Assembly (NCBI RefSeq): GCF_025698545.1
Contig: NC_068571.1
Location: 47,773,733 to 47,837,732 of the forward strand
DNA from: Gossypium raimondii
Taxonomy: Eukaryota; Streptophyta; Magnoliopsida; Malvales; Malvaceae
Reading direction: 5' to 3'
Length of the DNA stretch: 64,000 nt
The position numbers were made by a program, and so were the translations under genes. Shown piece by piece: positions 1 through 10,381 of this stretch (the stretch's first letter is position 1; every line of letters begins with the position of its first letter). The notes beneath the pieces were generated by a model that was not told the DNA's origin, did not search any database, and saw only the letters and a program-made list of their open reading frames with translations.

Positions 1-1433
1 TTGACTTGAGCTCGATTGAATATCTATTTTCAAGCTTTGACAAATTAAGCTCGTTTCTTTATTTTTACACTTAAACTCAAACTTGAACTCAATTTGATAA
101 TTAAGTTAAGGGTTAATTGTAACAACCCGATAGTCACTGGTGTCGGAAAGTGTATTTTTGAGACTCCGTTATCGTAAATCAGATTCGTAAATATTTAATA
201 AAAATCTTTACGAAGCTAGTTGTGTAGTTAACTAGGTTTTGGTTAGGTGAATTTGCTTGAATTAAGAGTAATTAGGTAAAAAGACTAAATTGCATAAAGG
301 GTGAAAGTTGAATTATAGATTAAAGAAAATTAAAGGGACTAAATAAGCAATTATGCCAATAATCATAATTGAGGCATAATATTTTAAAACTTAAAAGTTA
401 AAATATATTATAATATTATATCTAAATTATTAAGTATATATATTACATTATATATTATAATAAGTAAATATAATAAATAAAAGAAACAAAAAGAAATAGA
501 AAGAAACAGGATACAAACGAAACAGGGAGAAAAAGAAAGAAAAGAAAAAGGGAAAGAAAGGAAGGAGAAATTAGGGTTTTAAAGTTCAAAGTTCAATTAG
601 TTAGTCAATTTAATCCCTTTTGCTTGTAATTTTTATGTTTTGGAATCTCGGTATTAAATATTACCTGACCCATGTCAAAATTTTAGAAATTATTGAGTTT
701 TTAAGCAATGTCTTTGTTGAATAATTTTAGTATTAGGGATTAAATTGATAGATTTTAAGTTAGAAATGAAAAAGGATTGAATTGTAGAATAAATTGTAAA
801 ATTTGAGTAATATGGACTAAATTGTGAAAGTTTTTAAATTTATGGATTTAAGTGAAATTAGGAATTAAATTTAGTTTAAAGTGGAATTTGTATGAAAATA
901 TAAGATTAATTGTAAAGAAATAAAGTTAGTCTCGGTTTAGGGACTAAATTGGAATTTAAGTAAACATTGAGTAAAAATTTAAAATATTAAATATGAGATT
1001 GAATTGTGTTGTATTGATGAATTTTAATTGTTTTAATTCCGTAGCTAACATCATATCGAAACCCTCGATTAAAAAGGGAAAAGATAAAGTCGACGAGGAA
1101 TAGTTCGGAATTTTCGGTTTGTATTTTTATAATCTGAAACTAGTTATTAATTGTAGTAAATTTTATTTAATGTATATGGTAAGTGTTGAGGTAAGTAAAT
1201 GATATTTTGATACTTGATTGAATGAATTGAATTAGTAGATATATATATTGAATGGATTGATTTTTGAATCGAAATGAATATATGAGTAATAATGTGATTA
1301 TATGAAAAATCAGCATTGGATATTGATTATATCTGAAATGTGAGATTAAACCTTATTAACTGTATCGGGTTGAGTCGGATATAGATGGCATGTCATAGGA
1401 TTGGAAGAGTTTAGGGGTTTCTTCGACTTTGAG

Positions 1434-2232
1434 TCGATGAGACACTGGGTGTCAAATTATTACCTCGAATTAGAGGTGCTCATGGGCTGGGCCGGGCTCA
1501 ACTAAAAATCCAGGCCCATTTACTAGGCCTGGGCCTAGAAAATGGGCCTAAAATTTTGTCCAAGCCCGACCCGGATAAAAATTCTAAAACTCGGCCCTGA
1601 CTCGGCCCGCTCGTATTAATTTTTATATTATTTTTATATAATTTTTAAATATATATAATACATCAAAAATACTAAAAATATCAAAATAAATATTTCCTAA
1701 CAAATTGAAAATAAATTTTAAAAAATATGTAGACTTAAATAACACTAAGATAAATACAACTTAACAAGCAAATGTCTCTAAAATAATAACAATATTAACA
1801 AAAGGGTTTAAAATAATAACAAAATTAATAATAAAATAAGTTTTATATAGTATCCAAATAATAACAATAAAATAGTAGCAACATAATTGTAAAATGGTAG
1901 CAAAATAGGGAGAAAACAACAAGAAAATAACATTAAAAAAATAGATTTTTTTGTCTTTTAGTGAATTCGGGCTGGGCCCTGGCCAAAAATACCTTACCTG
2001 AGGCCCGACCCATTTTTTAAACGGGCCTTATTTTGTCCAAGCCCATTTTTCGGGCCTATATTTTTGCCCAAACCCTCCCAAATTTCAGGTGGCCCGGCCA
2101 ATGATCAGGTATACTTCAGATATATTCGATGAGGCATTGAGTGCCAATTTACTTCGGTTTAGCCGGTGAGACACTAGGTGTCAAATTATTACTTCGAATT
2201 ATCCGATGAGGCATTGGATGCCAAACTAGTGT
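1434..2232. repeat. short tandem repeat inside LTR unit, split by a MITE
   Basis: A unit of roughly 36-40 bp with the core GATGAGRCAYTGRGTGYCAA followed by TTACTTCG occurs about four times (near 1435, 2127, 2166 and 2203). It is imperfect and alternates between GACACT and GGCATT versions. The array is interrupted by the MITE at 1471-2111, which landed inside one unit. It is internal LTR minisatellite sequence, not coding. Confidence 0.6.
1471..2111. mobile_element. GGGCC-rich MULE-like MITE, copy 1
   Basis: About 640 bp with GC-rich terminal arms rich in GGGCC/GGCCC (left end AGAGGTGCTCATGGG, right end ending CCAATGATCAGGTA) around an AT-rich core. Related copies lie at 36468, 49814, 52561, 52996 and 56261. 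Flanking 9-mers ACCTCGAAT and ACTTCAGAT agree at 6 of 9 positions, an eroded 9-bp target duplication. It has no reading frame and interrupts the LTR tandem repeat, so it is younger than the LTR unit. The Mutator-like assignment is inference from the 9-bp duplications across the family. Confidence 0.65.
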
Positions 2233-3329
2233 GTTTGGTTGGATCCGTGTATCCGTCTGAGACGTATTAATAGGGGTAATTAATTCAAATTGCATTATGA
2301 TTGATGTTAGATGATTGTATGTGAAATGAAAATGAGACAATGAATTGAAATATGGATTGAGACACATGAATTGTGTATTCATGAATTGGATATGGAATGA
2401 ACAAAATTTTTGTTTAAATGATATGTGTAATATATTGTGAAAAGCTATTTATATAGAAAATATGAGAATTGAGATATTGTGAAACAAATAAAATGTGATA
2501 TGGTTATTGAAATAATTAGATTGTATATTTCTGATTCCATTTTTTTTTATATTTCGATTATAGAAATACTACTGAGTTTTTACTCAACGTACAGTTTTGT
2601 TTTCCATGCGCAGGTTAGGTACTTAATTTTGATCGCTGATTCAGCATCCAACAATTTGTCCCGAACTCAAACGTGGTTATGTTTTTCTTTTTGTCGGCAT
2701 GTACCTAGGGTGTCTAAATATTAAGCATTTTCACTACACCAAAATAGGCTTTTAGCGGCGCTTTTTTAGGCCTTTAGCGGCGCTTTGATAAGCGCCAGAA
2801 AAAACGCCGCTAAAGAACGCGTCGCTAACTTTAGCGGCGTTTTTAGAAAAAAACGCCACTAAAGACCAAGACCTTTAGCGGCGCTTTTCCCACAAACACC
2901 GCTATAGACCAAGACCTTTAGCGGCGCTTTTCCCATAAAGGCCGCTAAAAACCATGACCTTTAAAAAAAATTATTTTAATCAAATAATATTTATTTTTAT
3001 GATAAATATTATATATTATGTTTTATTTTTAAATTTGAACTTTAAATATACTTTTAAGGATAAATAAAAAATATTATTTAAATTAAATTTTCTATGAAAA
3101 TTTTAACTTTAAAACTAAATATAAAAATTAATAAATTTAGTTTTAAAATTTAAAATAATAAATTAATAACACAATTAAAATCAAAAAGTTAGAACTCAAG
3201 TCGTCGTAAAAATTAAAGTAAAAATAAAAATTTAGAATCAAAACTAAAATAAATAATACATATGAGAAACAGACTAACTAGTTGAACCTGCCTATGACTA
3301 TACACATTGCAAGAGAATTGAGTTGAAGC

Positions 3330-3560
3330 TCTATCAGCAACATCTTTAGTTTCATTGGCGCTGCAGTTGGCACTCTTTTCCACCTCAAGATTGGAGGCAA
3401 AGTCTATGTCATCTAGGACTTTGGTGAAGAATCAGAAATTCCAGGGTCTGCACAAGGCTTTTGCACTTCTATTACAGTTGAAAAGTAAGGTATACCCTAT
3501 TTAGTATAGAGCAAAATGTAGGCTTCCTGAGACAGCACAGCTTTTTCTTCAACACAAGTA
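3330..3560 (-). pseudogene. captured ubiquitin carboxyl-terminal hydrolase fragment (UBP20/21-like), 3' part
   Basis: The reverse strand reads EEKAVLSQEAYILLYTK, a stop, then GIPYFSTVIEVQKPC and SDSSPKS. This matches my memory of the C-terminal end of the USP catalytic domain of plant UBP20/21-type deubiquitinases (the VLxQEAYILFY block). An in-frame TAG follows YTK and further stops follow SPKS, so it is not functional. It lies inside the CACTA element together with a second UBP piece at 4240-4356. The family is likely; the exact paralogue is uncertain. Confidence 0.6.
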
Positions 3561-3716
3561 ACCTACAAAAGATAGAACATGACCATTATGCACTATTATT
3601 CTAAGTACCATCAAAATGTTTACAATAAAAGTAACTATGGGTTTTGTTAAGAGAGAATATTAACATCCACTATCGTCTGGATTGAGGTAAAATACAATTA
3701 AAGGTGGAGATCTTAC

Positions 3717-3835
3717 ACTAAAATATGTGTTCCCAATTCTAAGATTTCTCCATCCATCTTCAGCATATGGTTCACCTCCAGATATGACAAGATTAGGCCG
3801 AAATCTCATCTGGTTGACGTTAGGTGGGGCACCAC
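3717..3835 (-). pseudogene. captured MOSC-domain exon (molybdenum cofactor sulfurase-like)
   Basis: The reverse strand reads CGAPPNVNQMRFRPNLVIS followed by GGEPYAEDGWRNLRIGNTYF. The FRPNxVxSGGEPYAEDGW signature is the MOSC domain of molybdenum cofactor sulfurase (ABA3/LOS5 in Arabidopsis). The reading frame runs into a GTAAG donor-like site at 3712-3716, so this is a single captured exon with its splice site. It is open throughout but isolated. It sits between the two UBP pieces in the CACTA element, which suggests separate capture events. Confidence 0.65.
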
Positions 3836-3915
3836 AAGAGAGTTTTTGAAGACCACAAAATTAGTATGTAGATGTAACGTATCACTTTAAAGGACGAAAA
3901 GAATTAATAAAAGCT

Positions 3916-4017
3916 GAAAGGAGAATGCAATAGCATGATGACTTGACCCAAAAGTTCGATTTAAGCGAAAGGAGAATGCAATAGCATGATGACTTGACCT
4001 AAAAGTTCGATTTAAAC
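3916..4017. repeat. 51-bp tandem duplication inside the CACTA element
   Basis: The block starting GAAAGGAGAATGCAATAGCA at 3916 repeats at 3967 with only a few mismatches, giving two adjacent 51-bp units between the MOSC and UBP pieces. It has no coding meaning that I can see. Confidence 0.75.
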
Positions 4018-4239
4018 TGAAAATTATCCCTTTGCTAATATAGAGATCAGTGCAATAATTTAAAATGTGATGAATGTGAAAGTTGAACTAAAGTATTATA
4101 ACATGATTAGAGGAAAATGAATACAATAAAAGTAACATAAATTACGACGAGCCACGATGAGTGTGCCTACTACATATGCGTATATTCATTTATATCTTTT
4201 GTGTGGTTGGGGGCTGGAGGATTGCGATGTTTGAATCAA

Positions 4240-4356
4240 TCTAATGAGCTGAAAAATGTTATACCATAAATTATTGAATGTAGCAAACATAGTGTCCGAA
4301 GTAGGTCTGAATCCGGAATGTTTCACAAGCGCAAATAGTTGATACCTCAGTTCCTC
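4240..4356 (-). pseudogene. captured ubiquitin carboxyl-terminal hydrolase fragment (UBP20/21-like), His-box exon
   Basis: The reverse strand reads EELRYQLFALVKHSGFRPTS in one frame and GHYVCYIQ in the next. Together these are the USP His-box region (YxLxAxVxHSG...GHYxCYI), which holds the catalytic histidine. A 1-base deletion between the two blocks breaks the frame, so the exon is a pseudogene. It lies upstream, in reading direction, of the UBP tail at 3330-3560, in the order expected for one parent gene. Confidence 0.65.
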
Positions 4357-4744
4357 CTATTGCAAAAGGATAACAAATGAAACAAGTTCAATAATCATGC
4401 ATTAAACATAAATTTTGTCTTGTCTAATATGCTCACAAAACCAATAATCATGAATTCAAAATCTTTTAGATTATTTGATAAATAAAATATTTTATCTTTC
4501 TTGCCAATAAAATAAAAAACAAGAATCAAATTAGTTCAACTCCAAGTCCTTAGTCAAATTTAATTAAACCTCAAGTTCTTTGTCAAAAGAAAAGAATATA
4601 TATAAAAAACCAAGAAAACACATACCTAGTTTGATTGGTGCCAACTTTTAAGCAGCTTCATGTAAATGTATAAGGCAAAGGTTGAAACTTGTAAGAATTT
4701 AAATCCCAAAAATGTAACTGGTCATACAGCAAGTTTACAACCTA

Positions 4745-5428
4745 TTCAAGTATTGCAAGAGCAGAACAAGCAGCCCCTTGTACCAGCTTGTTAGTATCCG
4801 ATATTCTTTGCAGGAAAGCCGTAAGAACCATGTCAAATTGCTCATAGCCTTTTTTATTACCACTATCCCGAATGGATGAAACATGAGAATTCTCAACATA
4901 AAATCCAATGCCAAAGAAACCGATAAAATAAGTTTATCGGCGGTATGTACCAAGAACAACAAATGATTGGTATATGATGCAAACACATAAACTATAGTCG
5001 GTCAAAGGGGTTATTAATCATTCATTACTAAATTAGAAAAAGGTATTGACAACCACACAGCATTTAAAGGGAGGCTAATTTTCATTCATACCTGAACAAT
5101 GTATTTGCTGAATTGAGAAAGTGTCCAACAAGAAGTACTCATTATGAGAGTAAACTTATGATCTAAAAGGGGAATTAGAGATGCCACAATCTGCACACAT
5201 AAACATATTTAACAACAATGATCAATTTAGGAGCATAACATGATTTAACAAAAACAGATGAATGTTTTATATGCATCATTCCATAATCTATCTCAAAAAC
5301 TAAACGAGTACTACCTCAGACAAACGAGGATAAAGACCATTGATGCAACCTCTAGCGATTACACCAAGAGCCAAAACAACAGCTTCCTTGTCCCTCCATG
5401 CTTCATCACCAGTAGCAGATAAGTTTGC
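4745..5428 (-). pseudogene. TRN1-like: captured transportin-1 (importin beta-2) gene fragment, three exons with introns
   Basis: Three exon-like blocks lie in collinear order on the reverse strand. Exon 5428-5315 (38 codons, AG acceptor and GT donor) contains [16 protein letters not shown] and [11 protein letters not shown]. Exon 5190-5092 (33 codons, with splice sites) contains [20 protein letters not shown]. The third, about 4866-4745, contains [20 protein letters not shown] and [13 protein letters not shown], then a stop. This order matches the HEAT-repeat region of plant transportin-1, the nuclear import receptor, as I remember it. Introns are kept, so capture was from DNA, not from mRNA. 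The piece is truncated on both sides and cannot make a full receptor. The longer open frame at 4735-4986 is a shadow in the wrong frame. Confidence 0.8.
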
Positions 5429-7369
5429 CTGCAAAAATCCGATGAGTCAACATATTTTAGCTAAGATGAACTCATAATGCAAAATACATATCAAACCAAC
5501 AACAAAACAGATACAATTTCCTTGATCCAAATTTGACATCGTAAATATATTAAAGAGAAAAATTCTCATGCATGAACTTAAGGCAAGCTAATATACATTT
5601 TGAGTAAGATGTCTCCTATTATCTATCCAACTTGCCAAACATTAGTTTGGCCTGTAATGAAATATTGTATTCATCAAAAGGAAAAATTATATACTACCTG
5701 CGGTTGAAGATCTGGAACAAATTTCAACTTAAATTTTAATATATTTTATTGTTGCACACTGTCTCCAAATAACTTTTAATTTACCCTGATTTAAAATAAT
5801 AAAAAAACTGAAAATATAAAACCTGCCTTTTACAAAAAACATCCCAAAAAGGAGTGGAGGCTTGGGTAATATATGCCTTCAACACCACAGCAGAGAACAA
5901 TAACCTTGTTAGGCAAAACTAGTTGACTGTTGTTTTTCGGGGGGAGTTTTGGGATAAAACCGAGTAAAATGAAATTATCTTTGCGGCTGCTATTGCTTAT
6001 CTAAAAACGCCGCAAAAAATTATTTCAGTTTGAACCAAATGATACCGTTTTACTATGCTAAAAAATTTTTATTTTGTTTTTTATAAATTGATTTATTTTT
6101 TGCGGCGTTTTTATGAAAACGCCACTAAATGTTTTGCTATATAAAATGGCTATTTTTAAAGTAAATTATTTTTTGTGGCTTTTTTTATAAAAACGCCGCT
6201 AAATGTTTTGCTATATGAAATGACGCTATTTGTTTAAAGTAAAATTATTTTACTATCAAATAATCTCTCACATATCAAATTTCTATTAAAGATTGAGGCG
6301 TTAATTATGATTTTATATTGTTCATTTCCGATCTAATCTCTATTTTATTAGAGATATTTCTTCCTAACTAAAATATAATTATTTTGCTAGATGTTCGATG
6401 TGGAATGATTTTAGTTTTAGTTTTTGTATTTTATTTTATTTGTTATAATTTGGTCCTATATATCTAAAATAGATAGTTAAATTAACCATATATATACCCT
6501 AAACCATGTATATTAAACCCTAAACTATAATGATAATTAAATTAAATATTTTAAAATTAATATTATCGCATCTTTTACAATTATATTTGAAATTATTTAA
6601 TATATAAATTAAAAATCAATCAATCATGTACACAAAATTTTTAAAATTATTTTAAATAATAGTATTTTAATTTCTTCATTTTTAACAAATATGTTTCTAT
6701 GTTTTTTATTTTAAATTATTTTACGTGTCATTATTTCAAATTTATCCATTTTTAACAAATATTCAATTAAAAATAAATTAAATAGTAAATAGCAGATAAA
6801 ATGTTTTTGCGGCGCTTTTTCAAAAACGCCGCTAAAGATCTGAGCATTAGCGGTGCTTTTTTTAAAAATGCCGCTAAAGATCTGAAAGGTACAAAACGAT
6901 GTCGTTGGGCTTAGACTTTTTGCAGCGTTTTTTGGAAAAACGCCGCTAATGCTAATTTTTAGCGGCGCTTTCCTAGAAACGCTGCTAATGCTCGATCTTT
7001 AGCAGCGTTTTACATAAAGAGCCGCTAATGCTCGATTTTTAGTGGCATTTTTTGTCCAAACGCCGCTAAAAGCCTGTTTTGGTGTAGTGTTTGTGGATTG
7101 TTTGTAAAGAAGATTATAAGTTAATATTGAATTGTTATATACATATAAATATGTGTTTATGTTTGAGGTCATATTATGACATAATTAAGTTAATGTTTAA
7201 ATGAACATGGAATAGGTAAAATAGATTGAATTTGGCATGTTTACAAATTAGATTTGATTGATGTTTCATTGATATGTTTTGAGGATATAATTGTGGTACT
7301 TATGAGGGTACATTGGTTAGACATCTAGGATGATTGTTTTGACTTGTTGTTAAAGGTACATATTGAGTC

Positions 7370-7600
7370 CACACGGCTAGACACACGGGCGTGTGACTGG
7401 GCCTTGTGAGACACACGACTAGCACATGGGCGTGCGAAGCCATTTCGATAGGGCACATAGTTTGGCACACGGGCGTGTGGCTTGGCCGTGTGACTCAAGT
7501 CAGAGAGTTACACGGGTATAAACACAGGCTGGGACACGACCGTGTGTCCCTATTTCGAATGCCCACACGGCCTGAGACTTGGGCGTGTCTCCTGATCATG
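7370..7600. repeat. CACACGGGCGTGTG palindrome cluster in LTR
   Basis: Repeated GC-rich palindromes of the type CACACGGGCGTGTG/CACACGGCC, spaced about 30-60 bp apart, stand out from the AT-rich surroundings. The same cluster type recurs at 17785-18010 and 57520-57605 and weakly near 14330. Open frames across it are accidents of GC-rich repeats. Confidence 0.75.
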
Positions 7601-7851
7601 TGAACCTTGCAGCTTTGAAAATTTTTTAATATTTCGCAAAAAATTCTCCGAGTTTTCGAATTAGTCTCGATTTGTTTCTATCATGTAGTCTGAGCCTTGA
7701 GGGCTTGAATAAGGGACAATATGTATGAGTTTGATTGATTTTAACTTGAATATTATATGATATGAAATATTTTGAAATTATGTCTGTTTGATCGATAATG
7801 CTCTGAAATCCTATTTCGGTGACGAATGTGGATTAAGGGTGTTACATTAAT

Positions 7852-8349
7852 AATATATATTAAGAGTAATAACTTAATTTAATAATATGATAATATGAAA
7901 AACTCCATATAAAACTCTTAAGTTGTTCAAATAGAATATTATTGAACTTGAATTTTGTTCAATCGAGCAGCTCGAGCTCAACTCTATAATTAACAAATTG
8001 AATTTAATTTTTTTTATATCAAACTAAAATAATTTATAAACATCAGTGTCTCGTTTATACCGAGAAACTTCCACAACCAGAGGAATAGGATCAAAAATTT
8101 TTTTTAATCCAAACGTGGGCCTACATGACCGGTCGGTCTACAACACCAGATGACAAAGATTCAATAATTGGTATACGGATCGTCTCATTTCGTCGTCTTC
8201 TTCTTCTTTACTCTCTCATTCAGCACCACACGTTTTCTCTTTTCTTTCACCCCCAAACAAAAACCTTTCTCTTCGGTTTCTAATATTTTTCTATCAAAAG
8301 TTCAAAACCCCAAAGACCAAAACAAGAGGGGGATCGATCGAAAGCATCA
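7852..8349 (+). promoter_or_regulatory. upstream region and 5' leader of the DUF3339 gene
   Basis: This is the roughly 500 bp between the LTR unit and the DUF3339 start codon. It contains a TGGGCC element at 8115-8120 and a strongly pyrimidine-rich tract (about 8185-8260) typical of plant 5' leaders. No convincing TATA box is placed at the right distance. The short frame starting at 8168 overlaps the real start out of frame and is probably leader sequence. Confidence 0.35.
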
Positions 8350-8562
8350 ATGGCGGATTGGGGTCCGGTAATAGTAGCGACAGTGCTGTTTGTGTTGCTA
8401 AGTCCCGGACTGTTGTTTCAGGTACCGGCGAAGAACAAGGTTGTGGAGTTCGGAAACATGCAAACCAATGGAGCTTCCATTTTCGTTCATTCCATTATCT
8501 ACCTTGGTCTCATTACTATCTTCCTTATCGCCCTTGATCTTCATATTTACGTTTATGATTAA
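8350..8562 (+). CDS. DUF3339 family small membrane protein
   Basis: Single-exon gene for 70 residues, starting MADWGPVIVATVLFVLLSPG. This start matches the conserved MADWGPV N-terminus of the plant DUF3339 family, whose members are normally about 65-75 residues, so the gene looks full length. Two hydrophobic segments (about residues 5-24 and 45-66) flank a polar middle with the conserved VVEFGNMQTNG block, so a two-pass membrane protein is likely. No biochemical role is known to me. The ATG follows a CT-rich leader and the frame closes with TAA. It stands alone, with an LTR unit 0.5 kb upstream and an AT-rich foldback-like repeat immediately downstream. The family call is firm; function is unknown. 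Confidence 0.9.
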   Translation: MADWGPVIVATVLFVLLSPGLLFQVPAKNKVVEFGNMQTNGASIFVHSIIYLGLITIFLIALDLHIYVYD

Positions 8563-8599
8563 TAATGATATCTTTTGGAATTGCTAAATTCTAGCTGTG

Positions 8600-8990
8600 A
8601 AAGTTGTGTATTTAGTTTTTGTAATTTAATTTTATCAATTTTAGTTTATATATTTTTCCATTTTTGAAAATTTTGTTATCTATTTGATTAAATTCAATTG
8701 CTAGTACTATATAATATATATAATTATAGATTTAGTCTATGTTTTCCACCTTCTGAATTGTTGAAATTCCTATCTTGATGAAAATGATATTTGTTAATCT
8801 ATTAACTAATAATACATGAAAATAACAAGTAGATATGATATTATACATATAATATTATGTTTGTTGCATCAAATTTTAGAAATAATAAAGGTGAAAATTT
8901 AAAATTTTAAATTTTAAAAAATACGAAACTAAAATAATCAAATTAAAGTCATTTTATAAAAGATAGGGACTAATAGCAGTTTTAACCCTT
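8600..8990. repeat. degenerate AT-rich foldback-like repeat downstream of DUF3339 gene
   Basis: This stretch shares blocks such as TTAATCTATTAACTA, ATGAAAATAACAAGTAG and ATATTATACATATAATATTATG with the repeat at 22442-23045, and its two ends are roughly inverted. It probably contains the 3' end of the DUF3339 transcript. 8991-9605 holds nothing that I recognise. Confidence 0.5.
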
Positions 8991-9605
8991 TTGGAATATT
9001 TTAATGCCTTCTTTTTGTTGTGTTTCTTTTTTGTCATTGATCTTATTGTTGTTGCTTTAGTATATGTATATATATTTGAATTGTAAATTGATAGGTGGAA
9101 ATCATCCATAATCAAATTGCATTTCATAGGAGTTTTACATCTTTGGTTTGAGTACAGGATTTTCTCTAAATTTATTATGATTTTAAGTCTCATAACATGT
9201 AAATCTTGTTTAAGCTAATCGAATTTTGTTAAGAGTTTAAGGCTTAGTTTAGGAGTACTTCTTCAAAGTGATTTTGAAAAAAAAGAGACATTTTAAGAAT
9301 TTCTGGAAAAAGTGTTTTTCGTCCATTTTTGACTTAAGAGATATTTATAGTATGAGGTTTAGAGATGAGAATAGTCTGTTTAATTTTGTTAAGAAACTTT
9401 GAATGCTTCTCTTGTTACACTTCATCCGCAATTAAAAAAAGCAGTGTTTCTCTTTTTAACAATATGACTTTTGATTTAATTTTGTTGAACAACAAATGAG
9501 AGGCATTAGAGATGAGATTAATGAGATTATTATTCAATCGAATGATTTAGATTAATAGTTGTACTAGACGAATTGTTAATTATAAGTTTTTATCATATAT
9601 GCCCT

Positions 9606-9740
9606 TTTTGTACCATGGCTAGAACTACTCATAGTTCCTCCCTAACCCTTAAATAGGAGGATAATGCGCTTCAACGCACTCGAACCCACATTCTCCTGCA
9701 CTAGCAACAATGTCGATACCAATCGAACTAAAACTCAATC
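9606..9740 (-). mobile_element. tRNA-derived SINE, type A, copy 1
   Basis: On the reverse strand it reads GAGTTTTAGTTCGATTGGTA (box A-like), then, about 45 bp on, GGGTTCGAGTGCG (a good box B), then GCGCATTATCCTCCTATTTA and a conserved tail GGGAGGAACTATGAGTAG. Copies at 37975-38112 (-) and 46777-46880 (+) share the same order. The internal Pol III promoter boxes and dispersed copies support a SINE; no clean target duplication was placed. Confidence 0.65.
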
Positions 9741-9924
9741 GACAATTACATCATATTTATTTAAATGCTAAAAACCAAATCAAAATGCATAGTTAAACCA
9801 TGCTATGTTCTAAGTAAACAAAACATAAATTTATACTAAACTTCACTCTCAAACAAGCTAAAACTAAAGTTTGAAGGACACAAAACTAGTAACACTACTT
9901 ATTCAGTAAATATACATTTTGGTA

Positions 9925-10232
9925 TATTAAGGTTCAATTTCGCATCTAAAGTTTTTTTTTTTTTGCTTCAATTAGGTATTTGAACTTGACTTATTGGTTC
10001 AAATTGATATCTGAACTTGATTTTTTGGTCCATATTAGTATTTATGGTAAATGATTTAGTTGAACCAATTTGGACTATGAAGTCAAATTCAGGTATCAAT
10101 TTGAACCAATAAGCCAAGTTTAGGTGCCTAATTGAAATAAAAATATTTTAGGTGCCAAATTATACCTTGAGGCCAAGTTAAGATACCTAATCTGACAAAA
10201 AAAAAAGGTATCAAATTGAACTTTGAAGCCAT
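9925..10232. repeat. foldback repeat in the promoter of the gamma-CA-like gene
   Basis: The left half (for example GTTCAATTTCGCATCTAAAG, GGTTCAAATTGATATCTGAA) returns inverted in the right half (TTCAGGTATCAATTTGAACC, ATCAAATTGAACTTTGAAG). This makes an imperfect palindrome of about 300 bp with poly-T/poly-A runs. It ends only about 150 bp upstream of the gamma-CA-like start codon, directly before the Site II motifs. Confidence 0.6.
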
Positions 10233-10237
10233 AAGAT

Positions 10238-10278
10238 TGGGCTAATCAGGAAACCCGCTAAAAATATTAAATTGGGCC
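10238..10278 (+). promoter_or_regulatory. paired Site II (TGGGCY) elements of the gamma-CA-like gene
   Basis: TGGGCT at 10238-10243 and TGGGCC at 10273-10278 lie about 140 and 110 bp upstream of the ATG. Paired Site II elements, bound by TCP factors, are common in promoters of plant genes for mitochondrial respiratory proteins, which fits a complex I subunit. The motifs are seen; their function here is inference. Confidence 0.5.
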
Positions 10279-10381
10279 TTTTCACCTTTACCATTTTTCT
10301 CTTTTCTCTCCATTTCTTCACTCGTGTTGAAGCTCTAAATCCCTTGTGTTCCTTCACTCCATTGCCAGTTTGCCACTACTA

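Larger units (their letters stand above)
2732..7089. mobile_element. non-autonomous CACTA (En/Spm) transposon carrying host gene fragments
   Basis: The ends are the inverted repeats CACTACACCAAAA at 2732 and TTTTGGTGTAGTG ending at 7089, flanked by the 3-bp target duplication TTT at 2729-2731 and 7090-7092. Subterminal regions (2749-2955 and about 5970-7075) are packed with AGCGGCG/CGCCGCT motifs in both orientations, as expected for CACTA transposase binding sites. No transposase (TNPA/TNPD-like) reading frame is present. The central 3.3-5.4 kb carries antisense exon-like pieces of a transportin, a ubiquitin hydrolase and a MOSC-domain protein. Captured host exons make this a Pack-CACTA type element that would need transposase supplied from elsewhere. 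Confidence 0.9.
118..7846. mobile_element. LTR-type element (probable solo LTR) with nested insertions
   Basis: The unit starts TGTAACAACCC and ends GGGTGTTACA. It is flanked by a perfect 5-bp direct repeat TTAAT at 113-117 and 7847-7851, the signature of LTR retrotransposon integration. Without the two younger insertions (about 0.64 kb at 1471-2111 and 4.36 kb at 2732-7089) it is about 2.7 kb, similar to the other TGTAAC...GTTACA units here. I see no gag, protease, RT or integrase reading frame, no primer-binding site and no second copy of the LTR, so a solo LTR left by recombination fits best. The CACACGGGCGTGTG cluster near the right end is typical of Ty3/gypsy-type LTRs that I associate with cotton. 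The TSD is direct observation; the superfamily is inference. Confidence 0.8.

Noticed and set aside
4735-4986. 83-residue minus-strand frame in the CACTA element
   Set aside because: Wrong frame: the transportin-like exon reads in another frame of the same strand and explains the sequence.
7406-7603. 65-residue frame MRHTTSTWACEAISI...
   Set aside because: It lies in the CACACGGGCGTGTG palindrome cluster of an LTR; equivalent frames occur at 17824 and 57474 for the same compositional reason.
10346-10381. Start of the gamma-CA-like protein at 10346 (MFLHSIASLPLL...)
   Set aside because: The codon there is GTG; the first ATG in frame is at 10382 and gives the conserved MATS start.
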